Positions 34,235 through 45,435 of a stretch of DNA of 64,000 nt are shown here, piece after piece; positions within the stretch are counted from its first letter, which is position 1, and each line of letters starts with the position of its first letter. The stretch comes from Prionace glauca. Taxonomy: Eukaryota > Chordata > Chondrichthyes > Carcharhiniformes > Carcharhinidae. The stretch covers positions 40,960,603-41,024,602 of the forward strand of contig CM075760.1 in the NCBI GenBank assembly GCA_037974335.1, read 5' to 3'. Made by a program: the position numbers and the translations under genes. The notes under the pieces are model-generated. The model made no database searches. It was not told where the DNA came from and saw only the letters and a list, made by a program, of their open reading frames with translations.

Positions 34235-34725
34235 CTGCCTGATCATAGAAGCATAAAATCATAGAATCCCTACAGTTCAACATGGTCATTCGGTCCAATA
34301 ACTCTGCAGCGGGCTCTCCAGCACAGCATCCTACCTAGGCAAGCTTTCATCCGATCCCGGCAACCACACATATTCACAGGCTAATCGCCCGAACCTACAC
34401 ATTATTGGACACTAACAGGAAATTTAGCATAGACAATTTACATTGGGCCTGGGAAGGATGCTCTGCCGGATAGCAGACTTGATGAACCAAATGGTCTCCT
34501 TCTGCACTGTAGGGATTCTATGATTCTACTTTGCACATCATTGGGCGCTAAGGGGCAATTTATCATAGCCAATCCACCTAACCTGCATATCCTGGGACTC
34601 TGGAAGGAAACTGGAGCACTCGGAGGGAACTCACATGGATATGGATAGAATGTGAAAACCACACACAGTCACCCAATGTTAGAATCGAACCCGCTTCCCT
34701 GTCCCCTGTGAGGGAGCAAAAATAA
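34235..34725 (-). mobile_element. SINE (minus) interrupted by an opposite SINE 3' end
   Basis: The minus-strand SINE runs from the CATAGAATCCCTACAGTTC 3' end to the head near GGGTGACTGTGTGTGG. Within it, 34,441-34,525 carries a plus-strand SINE 3' end (CTTGATGAACCAAATGGTC, GTAGGGATTCTATGATTCTA). The body resumes at ATTGGGCGCTAAGGGGCAA. Confidence 0.7.
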
Positions 34726-35481
34726 TTGTATCTCTTCGTGATAACCACATTTTTTATTCTTCCCTCGTGTGAGTGTGATCACTATTTGTGAAGGAATATT
34801 TCAGACATCAGATCTGTTTTTTTATTTAACTTGTCGAGTTTAAACAGATTAAATCCTGAATCAGATTATCATTCAGTGGAATATCAGCCTATTCACAGAT
34901 ACTTTATTAATTGTGACATCAGAACTTTCAGAACTAATTCTGAAATGAAATGTCTTATTTTATTTTAGTTAAGTACAGCCGGAGTTATGAATGTTCAAAA
35001 AGTTTTATTCATATTGAACCAACTGTTAAAATTCTTAAAATAAATCGCTATTTTGAGTTGAAACTGATCAATAAGTGACGGTTTATCTGTTTTTTCTGTC
35101 ATGAACATTTCATTGTAAACAGTGAGGTATTTATGTAAATAAATACAAGAATAGTAATTCCAAATGAGATTGCTGACTGACAAAAACACAACAAATATTT
35201 CCCCACCAACACAACACAGAAATAGAGACAACCATGCAAATCAATCAACGGCTTCCAGTAATGGTTGTTTTTCAACATTATTTATTCATCAGTTATATGA
35301 GGAAAAACATTATGATGATATCTATGTTCAGAAATAGGAAATAATCCCGCTGATCCCAAAATGTAATGACACAGAAAACACAGAACATCTCCTGTGTTTC
35401 ATCTCTTTCTCTGTCTTTCTCCTGTCTGGTTCTGCGTCTTGTCTCTCCACGATGGTTCATCGTCTTCACCCCACAGCAAAA
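34726..35481. other. V-to-J spacer, second part
   Basis: AT-rich sequence, apart from an Ig-type octamer listed separately. I see no V, D or other coding element. Confidence 0.45.
35234..35241 (+). promoter_or_regulatory. ATGCAAAT octamer
   Basis: A perfect Ig promoter/enhancer octamer (the OCT1/OCT2 site used by V promoters), on the coding strand in the V-J interval. No V leader follows it: a pyrimidine tract and CCCCACAG lie about 240 bp downstream, but the sequence after that is a LINE tail. It may be chance or a relic. Confidence 0.4.
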
Positions 35482-35545
35482 GAACATAAGAACGTAAGAA
35501 ATGGGAGCAGGAGTAGGCCATCTAGCCCCTCGAGCCTGCCCCGGG
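35482..35545 (-). mobile_element. CR1 LINE 3'-terminal scrap
   Basis: AGAACATAAGAACGTAAGAA followed by GAGCAGGAGTAGGCCATCT is the tail and 3' UTR end of the copy 1/2 CR1 subfamily in reverse. It covers only about 60 bp. Confidence 0.8.
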
Positions 35546-36399
35546 CTCGATAAAATCAATGTTTGCCCAATATATTCTCTCAGCCACAGGTACAGGTTTC
35601 TAAAAGAATATAGTTCAATAAATTGGAATCCATGACTGAGATTTACTCTAAAAGATCTCTTGAGAAATCAATGATCTTGAAATGCTTGAAACATTTTCTT
35701 CTGCACCTAACCTCGGTTCCACCTGGTGATAAGGATTCAATGTGGAATCTTTCCCTATATTTAGCCGGTGTTGTCCCTGTCCTTGGAGTATTTGACTGGA
35801 CAGAGTAGAGGAATATTTACTCTGCGTCTGAACTCATTGTTCCTGGTTTATGAATGGTTGATATATCTTTGTCAGGGAAGATTTAATCCGTATCGAATCT
35901 CTGCTGTACCTAGCCTGGGTGTGTTTTGTGGAACTGTGTGGACGGCTCTTTCCCCTATACCTAACACTAATTTAAACCTGCCTCCTGGATCTCGGAAGGA
36001 AGAGTGCAGGAGAGTTTTTACATAGAAGAGTGTCCATGCTCTTTCTGCCTTAATTTTGTTTGAACAGGTTTATAGACGGAGTTTCACTCTGTTTATAGAC
36101 AGTATAATGTTGTAAGAACGTTTCAATTGGATAGTTTAGAGGAAGATTCTCTTTGCATCTCACTCATGCTATTCCTGATTTAGGAGTTATTAATTTGCCA
36201 GTACAGAGGGGACTTTACATTCTGCAGCGAACCCCATGTTACTCCTGTCCTGCAAGAGTTTGATGGGAGAGCCGGCCGTCTTTACAAATTTCATGGGGAT
36301 TGAACCAGTATCTTTATATTACAGTAAATGTACCCTGTGTCAGCTCGTATTATGAGCCATGCCTTCGTTTATTTTCCACTGGACCCTAATTCATTCTAT
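35546..36399. other. V-to-J spacer, third part
   Basis: No gene or assigned repeat. A loosely recurring theme (TTTAATCCGTATCGAATCTC, GTATTTGACTGGACAGAG) grades into the repeat that follows. Confidence 0.4.
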
Positions 36400-36665
36400 C
36401 TTGCATGTAAAATGTTATGTTGTCTGTCTTTGCACATAGTAAATTGGATATATTATCTGTCTGTACTAAATTAGACGCTGTCCCTGCTTATATTGTATTT
36501 CACTATGTTTCTGTTTATATTAAACGAGACATTGTCTCTGTTTATATTAATTTAGATCTCTCTCTGTTTGTATCAAAGTCGATGCAATCTTATTTCTGCA
36601 ATTGTCCATATCCACGTTTATATTGTATTAGACATGGTCTCAGTTTTTACTGCACTGGTCAATGC
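36400..36665 (+). repeat. 29-bp-class tandem repeat
   Basis: GTCTCTGTTTATATTAA recurs every roughly 28-30 bp with heavy variation (for example GTCCCTGCTTATATTGTA, TTTCTGTTTATATTAAAC, CTCTCTGTTTGTATCAAA). It is related to blocks A and B and to 17,040-17,950. Confidence 0.7.
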
Positions 36666-37504
36666 CAGTAATGATTAAAGTGGCTGGGAGAACACAATTC
36701 TCTGCATCCTTCTGCAAGGACAAACCGTGTGAGGTTTTGGACACTGGAAAAGAAATCTGAAATCTACTTCTGCTGGCTGCAGTGAAAGTGGATATCAAGT
36801 TCTGAGTAGCATTCACTGTCAATGAAGAACAAAAAAACAAAGAAAATTACAGCACATTAAAATACTAGTGATCCAACACTGCCCGTTTCTGGATTTTGCC
36901 TGATAACAATCTTTTTTATCCCAACATATTATCTCTTCTTCTCACAAAGCCGTGGAGTAAAACAAACCTAATTCAAAGAGAGGCATAGTTAGTGCAGGAA
37001 CAAAATTGCCACAGTGAAATATATATCGGGTGAGTATCAAATATTACATCACCAGAGAGAATGCCGTGTGCAATGTAAACTGAGCTCTGGTCTAGCAGAG
37101 TATTAACAGAGCCAGGCTGTATTTTAATATAAGCAGGGGCCTGGTTCAAGAAAATAGTAATGTGTTAGTGCCGAGTGCCATGTGGGGATGGTCAAATGCC
37201 AAATTCCAATCAGACCCATATCCCGTGAAAGAAACATTTTTAAAAATAACATTGTCAAGTGAAATAAAACTGAGGCAGTGTCTCGCACAGTTTTACCGAT
37301 ATAGGAACTTCTTAGACATGAACTGAGACAGTGCTGAGTAATTAATGACACTGGACCGAATAAGGAGAATATAAAAAAAAGTTCAGAAAGATAGTAATTA
37401 TTTTCACCAATTACCATCCATTTGCAATTTAATAATTTCATTCACCAGATCTCATTCATATATAATGAGGAATATGTTTACAATTACTCTGTGATAGGAA
37501 AGCG
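36666..37504. other. V-to-J spacer, fourth part
   Basis: A CACAGTG heptamer at 37,010-37,016 has no nonamer at 12 or 23 bp. The minus strand has weak 29-bp-class repeats at 37,080-37,330. No D segment is supported. Confidence 0.45.
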
Positions 37505-37730
37505 ACTTTGCCTCGGCCCCCATTTATTCCCCATTGCTAATTGCATTCAGTAAGCTGGTGGTGAGCCGCCTTATTCAATTGCTGCAGAACCTGCAGTGTA
37601 GGTGCACTGACAGTGCTCTTAGGGAGGGTGTTCCTGGACTCCGACGCAGCGGAAGTAAAGTAGTGGTCCAAGTGATGTTTGTGAGTGTCTTGGAGAGGAA
37701 TTTTCAGGCGAGGTTGTTCCAATTCCCCAG
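37505..37730 (-). mobile_element. Second-clade LINE 3' fragment, minus strand
   Basis: CCATTTATTCCCCATTGCTA, GGTGGTGAGCCGCCTTATTC and AGGGAGGGTGTTCCTGGACT match the same region as at 28,880-29,050. Confidence 0.75.
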
Positions 37731-37784
37731 TTATCATCAATTCATACAGATAAACAATTAGTTCACCAATTATGTTCATCAGTT

Positions 37785-37905
37785 TGATAAAAGCAAAATA
37801 CTGCAGATTCTGGAAACTGAAACAAAAATAATGAATGTTGGAAAAACTCAACGGGTCTGATAGCATGTGTGGGAGAGAATAGAGCCAACGTTTCGAGTCA
37901 GTGTG
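37785..37905 (+). mobile_element. Short interspersed repeat (same family as the VH insert)
   Basis: AATACTGCAGATTCTGGAAA, TTGGAAAAACTCAACGGGTC and CCAACGTTTCGAGTC occur in the order expected for the complete repeat. The VH insert is a shorter relative. Confidence 0.65.
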
Positions 37906-38446
37906 ATTTTTTTTTGTTATTTGGAGGAAATTGAAGAGAGTGATGACATTGAGAAATGATGTGGGTGGATAGGGATTAGGATTTTTTTAGGATATAGTTC
38001 GTGATTGAGATGTTGATTAGTTTAGTATGAAGAAGTTTGTTATGATATTTGGGATCACTCTGTCAATTGATGCAGCTTGTGTGTGTGTCTCGAAATAGTA
38101 TCTATTATTTCTGTTATTCCCATCTCACAGGAAATTTATGCAACTTCCCTGACAATAGCGTGCAGAACTTTCAGAATATTCCAGGAATCCCCGGTGTTCA
38201 TGTCAGTTTTATGATGTTGTTTTAATATTATTTCATGTCATTGCACCGATTTTACTTCACTGGGGAACTGGGCCCACCAGCATCTCTCTCTCTCTCTCGC
38301 ATTTCATGAAGTGATTAATAAACAGACTTTAATTATTGGAATGAAATTCAAAGTGATGATATAAATGAAACAACGTGTACTTCATGTGAAGTTACTGAAT
38401 CTTTAAATTCCGATTCAGTATTACATTGTTTTGGGAAATAATGTGA
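37906..38446. other. Spacer upstream of the LINE next to JH
   Basis: This is where D segments would be expected in a compact shark cluster. I searched by eye for CACTGTG/CACAGTG heptamers with 12- or 23-bp spacers and found none with a nonamer. A CT microsatellite lies at 38,284-38,298. Confidence 0.5.
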
Positions 38447-38895
38447 CATAAGAACATAAGAACATAAGAAATAGGAGCAGGAGTGGGCCATCTGGCCCTT
38501 CGAGCCTGCCCCGCCATTCAATAAGATCATGGCTGATCTGTCGTGGCTCAGTTCCACATTCCCACCCTCTCCCCATAACCCTTAATCCCCTCGCTTATCA
38601 AAAACCCATTAACCCGCGTCTTAAAAATATTTAGCGAGGCAGCCTCCACCACTTCAACGGGCAGAGAATTACAGAGATTCACCACCCTTTGAGTGAAGAA
38701 ATTCTTCCTCAACTCCGTTGGAAACCGCCCTCCCCCTTTATCTTGAGGGTGTGCCCCCTAGTCCTACTGTCCTTTCTGAGCTGGAAGAGTCTTTCCACCT
38801 TTATCCTATCCATCCCATTCATCATCTTATACGTCTCAATGAGATCTCTCCTCATTCTTCTAAACTCCAACGAGTACAAGCCTAGTACAAGCCTC
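38447..38895 (-). mobile_element. CR1 LINE 3' fragment directly upstream of JH
   Basis: The ACATAAGA tail at 38,447-38,468 is followed in reverse by the subfamily 3' UTR (CAGGAGTGGGCCATCTGGCC, AATAAGATCATGGCTGATC). The ORF2 C-terminus follows, up to GAGTACAAGCCTAGT. It is 5'-truncated at about 38,885-38,895, only about 16-27 bp before the JH nonamer. It separates JH from any upstream D. Confidence 0.9.
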
Positions 38896-38911
38896 TATTT
38901 TGTGCAGGGAC

Positions 38912-38950
38912 GGTTATTGTATGACACAGCCTACGGAATGTGACACTGTG
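38912..38950 (+). promoter_or_regulatory. JH recombination signal sequence, 23-bp spacer
   Basis: Nonamer GGTTATTGT (38,912-38,920), a 23-bp spacer and consensus heptamer CACTGTG (38,944-38,950) directly abut the J coding sequence. The orientation and spacer are correct for a JH joining to a 12-spacer D signal by RAG1/RAG2. The heptamer is perfect, and the nonamer has one or two differences from GGTTTTTGT. Confidence 0.95.
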
Positions 38951-38998
38951 ACTACTTCGACTACTGGGGACAAGGGACCATGGTGACGGTGACGACAG
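38951..38998 (+). CDS. Immunoglobulin heavy-chain J segment
   Basis: The frame reads YFDYWGQGTMVTVTT, containing the invariant W-G-x-G FR4 motif (WGQG), and ends with a single base at a consensus donor CAG|GTAAGA (38,999). Joined to CH1 it gives ACA-G|CG (Thr-Ala) in frame. In an assembled heavy chain it supplies the end of CDR3 and all of FR4. It lies about 10.7 kb before CH1. No mutation is seen, so it appears usable by recombination if a D or VD is brought to it. Confidence 0.95.
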
Positions 38999-39119
38999 GT
39001 AAGAACCATCCACTTATTGAGAATTGGTTTACATGTGTCTTTGTTTTATATTTTTATCTATACTAATAATCCATGTGGTAACATAAATGTGAGTTTGGTG
39101 GATTCTCGGTTGAGAATTG

Positions 39120-40330
39120 TTACAATGTTTCCTGTGATTCTGCTGCAAAGGGGTTTTAGAATTCCGCTCTTTCTGGACAATAGGTGCTGCTGAGGGATTC
39201 AATCCCAAATTGTCGGGATTTTGCGTTTATCTGTTGAGGTTATTGTGTGGTTGGGTTACTTTAAAATCCGAATGTCTGTTATACAATTCAGCGTTTCTGC
39301 AGCGTTTAATCTCGGTGACATCTAGTGGCTGCGGTTTGTACCATCTACTGCACAAGTGTTTGAAATTTGTACCAAAAATTTAAAACAATCTAAAATTTCT
39401 ATATTTATCCAGTGAAAATGTTCCACTCACTCACAATGCTGGTGCTGCTGTGCAATAATTTCTGCTTATTCTAAACATGAATTAGTTTGGTGATGGGCGA
39501 ATTGGCTGGAATTTACATTAAACATTTCTGTAAATGTTATATTTGATTCTGTTGAGAGTGTTTGTAGAATTGAGCTGCTTCCGCATGAAGCGGGGTTCAG
39601 TCTCTCAGTGATGCGTTTTGTTTTCTGGTGAGGAGATTATGTATCTGGGTGACTTTAAATACGTAAAATTTGTGAATTAATTTGGTATTTCTGCATTGTT
39701 TGAGCTCAGTGACACTGAGCTGTTACACGTTTTGTGATTGAATATGAGCATTCTGCGGGTCGCAACTGCTTGATGCATGACTGCTGGGAGAAATAAAGCA
39801 GGGTTTATTGTGTTTGTATGTTTAAAATCTTTAGTCACAACGGCTTAAGCCGCTCGTTCAGAACATAGTTTGTCACTGCATTCAGATTTTGGGGTATCGG
39901 CAATGTTTAATCTCGGTGGCATTTGATGGCTGGAACTTTTACCATCCAAATGTTTAAATATGTTTGAAATATGACCCAATATGAATAAGATGTGATAAAG
40001 TTTCAACGCTAATTTGTTGGACAAATTCCACCTCCTCGCAATGCTATTGCTATTATTCTAGATTTCTGTTTAGTTTAATAATTGATTAACAGCTGGTTTG
40101 CTAGATTCGATATTGAGATTTATTTTGCAATGTTACATTTGATTCTGTTGAATGGATAATTGATCTGTTTTTCTGTGAAGCGGATTCATTCCCTCATTGA
40201 TGTGTTTTGTTGTGTTTCTGCTGAGGAGATTCTGTGGTGCAGTCACTGTGAATGTTTAAAATTTGTGCAGTGGTTTGGCTTTGTGGCATTATTTCTGTGT
40301 TGTTTAAATAGTTAAAACACTAAAAATTGC
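39120..40330 (+). repeat. Diverged intronic repeats near JH
   Basis: Phrases recur at roughly 300-600-bp spacing. TTTAATCTCGGTGACATCTA (39,306) resembles TTTAATCTCGGTGGCATTTG (39,907). Related GATGCGTTTTGTTTTCTGG (39,610) and GATGTGTTTTGTTGTGTTTC (40,199) are followed by GAGGAGATT. This suggests an ancient local duplication. Confidence 0.6.
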
Positions 40331-40949
40331 TGCAATCACAAACTTCCCATGAACAAGTTTAATAGTAAAATTAATGTAAATCAAAGTATTATTATTCGGT
40401 AATTTAACTCCATATTCACCACAGATTATTTTATATTAATAATTTAGCAATAATCCCCTTTAATAGTTTTGTTGTGTATTTCACACAATTAACATGACCA
40501 GAACATTTTCCAGACTGGAAATATTTTGTGACAATTCAGAAGCTATTTCAATAATAACCTGCTGTTTTCACAGCCGTGCTCAGTTGAACAAGATACTTTG
40601 CATTAATCGGTACATCCCAGATTAAGTTCGCATTTACTGGAATACGAGTTTTGCAGAATAATTTCCTTTTTGGAATTTTTTGTATCCGATTATTAATTTT
40701 TTTTCTATGCAATTGGAACCAGATTATCCGTTCTAAGTATTTTTTTTAAATTAGATACCGAGATAATTAATTACTTATCGTATCTCAAAATTTGTGAAAT
40801 TGTTTAGTGTTCCTCAATTGTTTTTACATTGTTTACGCTCAGTGAAACTGAACAGTTCTGGCTAAATGAAAATAAAATTGCCTTTGAATATTCTTGTAGG
40901 GATAAAGCAGAAATGTTTCGGAAAATACAATAAATATATGTTAGGGCAT

Positions 40950-41265
40950 TTTATTCATGTTAACTAATGGTGACATAGTAAAATAAAACATGAATTACAA
41001 TTCACTGTACCTCTGTTAGGGACATTACACTGCCCTGAATCTGTTATATTCGAAGTCCTCATTTTCAGAAAAATAATTGCTCAGTTTTTGTGATTTGAGA
41101 CAGTCAGGGAGAAATAGTTAAAAGGCAAAGGGAGTTTTAAAATGAACATCAGGTTAATTTAAAATGTTTATTGATTTTTTCACTGTTGTAATTTGACCTT
41201 TGATCAATTAGAATCAAACGGTTTATAAAAATTTGACAGACTGAACGCAGTTTTCTGACAGATGG
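40950..41265 (+). repeat. Intronic duplication, copy 1
   Basis: The order CTCTGTTAGGGACATT, CCTGAATCTGTTAT, GCTCAGTTTT, GGGAGAAATAGTTAAAAG, GTTAATTTAAAATG, TTGATCAATTAGAATC and ATTTGACAGACTGAAC matches 42,890-43,185 in the same orientation. Confidence 0.8.
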
Positions 41266-41689
41266 AATTCGCTGACACTCAAGTAAAATTGTTCAAATGA
41301 TTGTGTTTGAATTGTAGTAAAGTGTCAACAGAAACTGGCTACCGACTGACAATTAAATGCTTGAAATTCAAAAAGATTACTTTATATAAAAATAATATGA
41401 TATTATAAATACTGTAAAAATAATATTAGCTCAGCACTTAATAACATCATGTCTCCCATTAATGTTAAACACAGAATAATTGACAGAATGGAAGAATAAA
41501 TGACAGAATGGAAGAATTCATACTAACTGAAGCTTATGTTTAATTCTTATTAAATATTATAATGAAGAAAAGGTTGAGACTTATATTCTGCATCGTGTTT
41601 TTAGCGTTACAGAGGATTTGAATCAATTATCGTCTTTGTGTTTGCACTGTTTAATTCAGGTCTTCTTTAATTAAACAATGTGTTTACAG

Positions 41690-42256
41690 GACCCTTGTCA
41701 GGCCTCATTTGGAGTACTGTGCGCAGTTCTGGTCGCCTCACTATAGGAAAGATGTAGAAGCTATTGAAAGGGTGCAGAGGAGATTTACAAGGATGTTGCC
41801 TGGACTGGGAGGCATGCCTTATGAAGATAGGTTGAGGGAGCTGGGACTCTTTTCCCTGGAGAGGCGAAGGTTGAGAGGCGACCTGATAGAAGTTTATAAA
41901 ATGTTGAGAGGAATAGATAGGGTGGACTCTCAGAGGCTATTTCCCCGGGTTGAAATGGTCGCTACGAGGGGACACAGATTTAAGGTGCGGGGAGGGAGGT
42001 ACAGAGGTGATGTTAGGGGTAAGTTTTTCACTCAGAGGGTGGTGAGTGATTGGAATCGGCTGCCGTCGTCGGTGGTGGAGGCGAACTCGCTGGGGTCTTT
42101 TAAAAGACTTCTGGATGAGTATATGGGGTTTAATGGGATTGGGGGTTATAGATAGGTCTATAGATTGGTGGGGTTGATGCGATCGGCGCAACTCGAGGGC
42201 CGAAGGGCCTGTTTGTGCTGTAATGTTCTATGTTCTATGTTCTATGTTCTATGTTC
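41690..42256 (+). mobile_element. Young 5'-truncated CR1 LINE in the J-C intron
   Basis: An open 148-codon C-terminus of ORF2 (LEYCAQFWSPHYRKDVEAI through FFTQRVVSDWNRLPSSVVE to GFNGIGGYR, stop at 42,155) is followed by a short UTR and ATGTTCT repeats (42,225-42,256). It is nearly the same as the minus-strand copy at 5,462-6,271. It inserted between the two intronic duplication copies. Confidence 0.9.
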
Positions 42257-42889
42257 AGTAATGAAGTTGTTATATGGGTGGCCTAAATTATTAAATCTAG
42301 GAAGCAGTATTATTGATTTCAAACGGCCAGGCCGTTACAGTCTGGACAAAGTCAGAAATCTGCATTTTTAACTCGTTTGTTCGTTGTAATAAGATATTTG
42401 CAGTCAAAGTGAAAAAGTAAAATATTGCAATGTGATTAGATTTAAGTAAATGAATGACAGATGTTTGAATGTTTCCATTCAGTAATTTGAAATTATAGTT
42501 TAACATTGAGATTTAATTGTAATCTAATTATTTAACAATGTTGGGGGCAGAAGCACGTTTTGAATGATTGAAAACTCATTTTATTGCAGAGAACAAATCA
42601 GCTGACAGGAGAACTAACTGACAATTAACAATAACTTAAAATGTAATATTAACGCTGATTAATTCAAAACAAAATACCTTGAATATTGCACTAGCGTGCA
42701 AAATATCATCAGTCTTAGAGAATATTTAATTGTATCAAAATGAATTCAAAAACAAAACATTTCTTTACTCAGCTGTGCTCGGCTCGATAAATTGTTTTGC
42801 CTTGATAATTTTGTTGATTACATTTAATTAAGAAATTAGATCCAATCAGGTAACGATTTTCAATGTAAATATTTCCCGGTTTGTTTAAT

Positions 42890-43185
42890 TCTTAGTGTGT
42901 CACTGTATCTCTGTTAGGGACATTGAACTGTTACTGTGTCACTGTATCTCTGATAGGGACATTGAACTGTCCTGAATCTGTTATTTTTGCTCATTTTCAG
43001 CGAAATTACATTTTTACACAATTTTCGCGAAGTGATACAGGCAGAGAGAAATAATTAAAAGTCGAGAGGAGTTCTGAAATGAATACCCGCTTAATTTAAA
43101 ATAGGTTATTGATTTTCTGTTGTAACTTAACTATTGATCAATGAGAATCCAACAGTTTGAAATTGACAGATTGAACAGATCATTC
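42890..43185 (+). repeat. Intronic duplication, copy 2
   Basis: Second copy of the block at 40,950-41,265. It begins with its own short tandem repeat (TCACTGTATCTCTG..AGGGACATTGAACTGT twice) and ends at AAATTGACAGATTGAACAG. Confidence 0.8.
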
Positions 43186-43659
43186 TGCTGGGAACTCGAC
43201 TGTTGAACTGTTTGTTTCTGTTCTCTTTCTGGGCGTGTGGTCACTGTGTTGGGACCAGGAATCTCCCTGACTGGTTATAAATCTTTTGATTCCTTCTCCT
43301 GTACTGCAGGAACTGAAATTTGATTTATTTCTTCAATGCACTTGTATCTGTGGGAAATGTGACTGTTTGACTCGGTGTCTGAGAAATTAAGCATACTGAA
43401 GCATATTGTGTCCATCAGAGAAGCAGAAACATCAGACTTTAGAGGGAGAATTGGGTGATTTTTAAGCAGTGATGTACCGGCCTTGGGAATGTTCGATGAA
43501 CAAATACAAAGTGAGATTTACTATATTCTGCTCCGTACTACAGCAGCCCCTGAATTGTTCAGTTTGACAGTTGAAGGGTCAAATTCACTTGCATATTATT
43601 TTTAATCTTCTAAAGGCATTTTAGAGACATTTGCGGGGCCAGAATTTATAATCTCATTG

Positions 43660-44080
43660 TTCCTTCACAAAGTATTGATACGAAGCATCCTTGAACAACT
43701 GCAGTCCATATGCTGCAGGCATCCGCCCTGCTGTTAGGCAGGGAGTTCCAGGATTTTGACCCAGCGATTATGAATGAATTGAGATATTGTTTCAGGTCAG
43801 GATGGTGTGTGTTTTGAAGGGGAGCTTACAGGTTATAGTGTTTCAGATGTGGCTGCTGCCCTTGTCCTGTTAGGATGTAACGGCAGCAGGTTTGGACAGT
43901 GTATTCTATGGAGCCTTGGTGAATTGCTGCAGTGTATGTTGTATATAATACACACCCTGCTGACACTGCTTGTTAGTGATGGAGAGAGTGAATAGGGTGA
44001 ATGAGGAGGTGGGTAATCTTGTGGGTGGCTTTGCCCTGGATTGTGTCAGATTCCGTGAGGTTTTACAAGTTTCTCTCATT
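43660..44080 (-). mobile_element. Second-clade LINE 3' fragment, minus strand
   Basis: GAACAACTGCAGTCCATATG, AGGGAGTTCCAGGATTTTGA and GGTGAATTGCTGCAGTGTAT match the element's 3' part in reverse, as at 28,880 and 37,505. Confidence 0.75.
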
Positions 44081-44229
44081 GAGGAAAGAGGAAATTATTT
44101 AATTGTGACTGACTTGTGAAATATTTAAATGTTTTTCCAACCCGTGCCCCGCAGTCCGTATTGTGCTCGCTTGTCACTCCCACTTACTGTGTGAGTGGGT
44201 GAGTATGTGTGAAGTGCGGGTGATTTTCC

Positions 44230-45125
44230 AGACTGAATCAGCCAGATAGAGACTTACACACATCATACACTCTCACACACATAAATACACACACACAGAC
44301 GCTCATATTCTCTCACACATACATACACATACTTACTTTCTCTCTCATACGATATCTCACACACATTCTCTTTCCCTCACGGTCTACATACTCTGTCTCA
44401 AATACAAATACAGACATACTCCCGCTCTCTCAATCAGTCTCTCACATCTCGTACACAAAAACACTCACACGCACACACCTCCACACACATTCTGTCTTAC
44501 ACGCAGACACACACACACACATATCAGCATAGTCTCACGCTCTCGCACACGCACTCTCTCTCCCAAACTCTGTCACACACGCTCAAGTTCTCACATTTGT
44601 TCACACACACTCTCTCACAATTCCTCTTGCACACACATCTGTCTCTCTCTCTCTCTCTCTCAAACACACACACATATTTCTATCTCTCTTGCACACACTA
44701 TCTCACACCTGGACATTCTTGCTCTCTCACACACTAGCTCTCTCACAAACATAGACCTATGCACACGCTCTAACTTATACACAGACACAGTCTCTCACAT
44801 AAGCATAGTCTCGCACAAACATTCTCACACACACACACATACACACACACACTTTGCTTCGATCACACACACACATTGAACACATCTTTCTCACTCACAC
44901 GCAATCCCATGCACATTTCCACACACTCATGAACAGTTTATTTTGCTTTCCAATAGGCACACTGCCCCCTTGCAAACGCAGCCCATTGTCTCACACATGT
45001 GCAAACACAGTCTATCACACACAGGTACCTTCACACACACATTCACCCCTCTCTCTATCAAACACACACCCAAACACACCTCACACACTTTCCACCTCAC
45101 ATACGTCAGAGAGACTGTCATTTAC
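44230..45125 (+). repeat. CA/CT-rich microsatellite region
   Basis: About 0.9 kb of interrupted CACA and CTCTCT runs. Open frames here are repeat artefacts. Confidence 0.9.
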
Positions 45126-45127
45126 AT

Positions 45128-45435
45128 CATAGAATAGAATCACAAGGTCCTACAGTACAGAAGGAGGCCATTCAGCCCATCAACTCTGCATCATCAGGAA
45201 TCCCACCAAAGCCCTATCCCCATAACCACATGTGTTTATTCTAACTAGACCTCCTGAAACTAAGGGGCAATTTAGCACGGCCAGTCCCCTGAACCCAAAC
45301 TTCTTTGGACTGTGGGAGGAAACAGGAGCACCCGAAGGAAACCCAAGCAGACACGGGGTGAACTTACTAACTCCATACACAATGACCCATATCGGGAATT
45401 GAACTGTGAGGCAACAGCGTTAATCACTGTGAAGC
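45128..45435 (-). mobile_element. tRNA-derived SINE, minus strand
   Basis: It reads in reverse from the AGAATCACAAGGTCCTACAG 3' end through GACTGTGGGAGGAAACAGG to a CGGGAATTGAACTGTGAGG head (inverted B-box region). Nearly full length. Confidence 0.85.

Noticed and set aside
37010-37016. CACAGTG heptamer as a D or V recombination signal
   Set aside because: No nonamer at 12 or 23 bp and no V or D coding end beside it.
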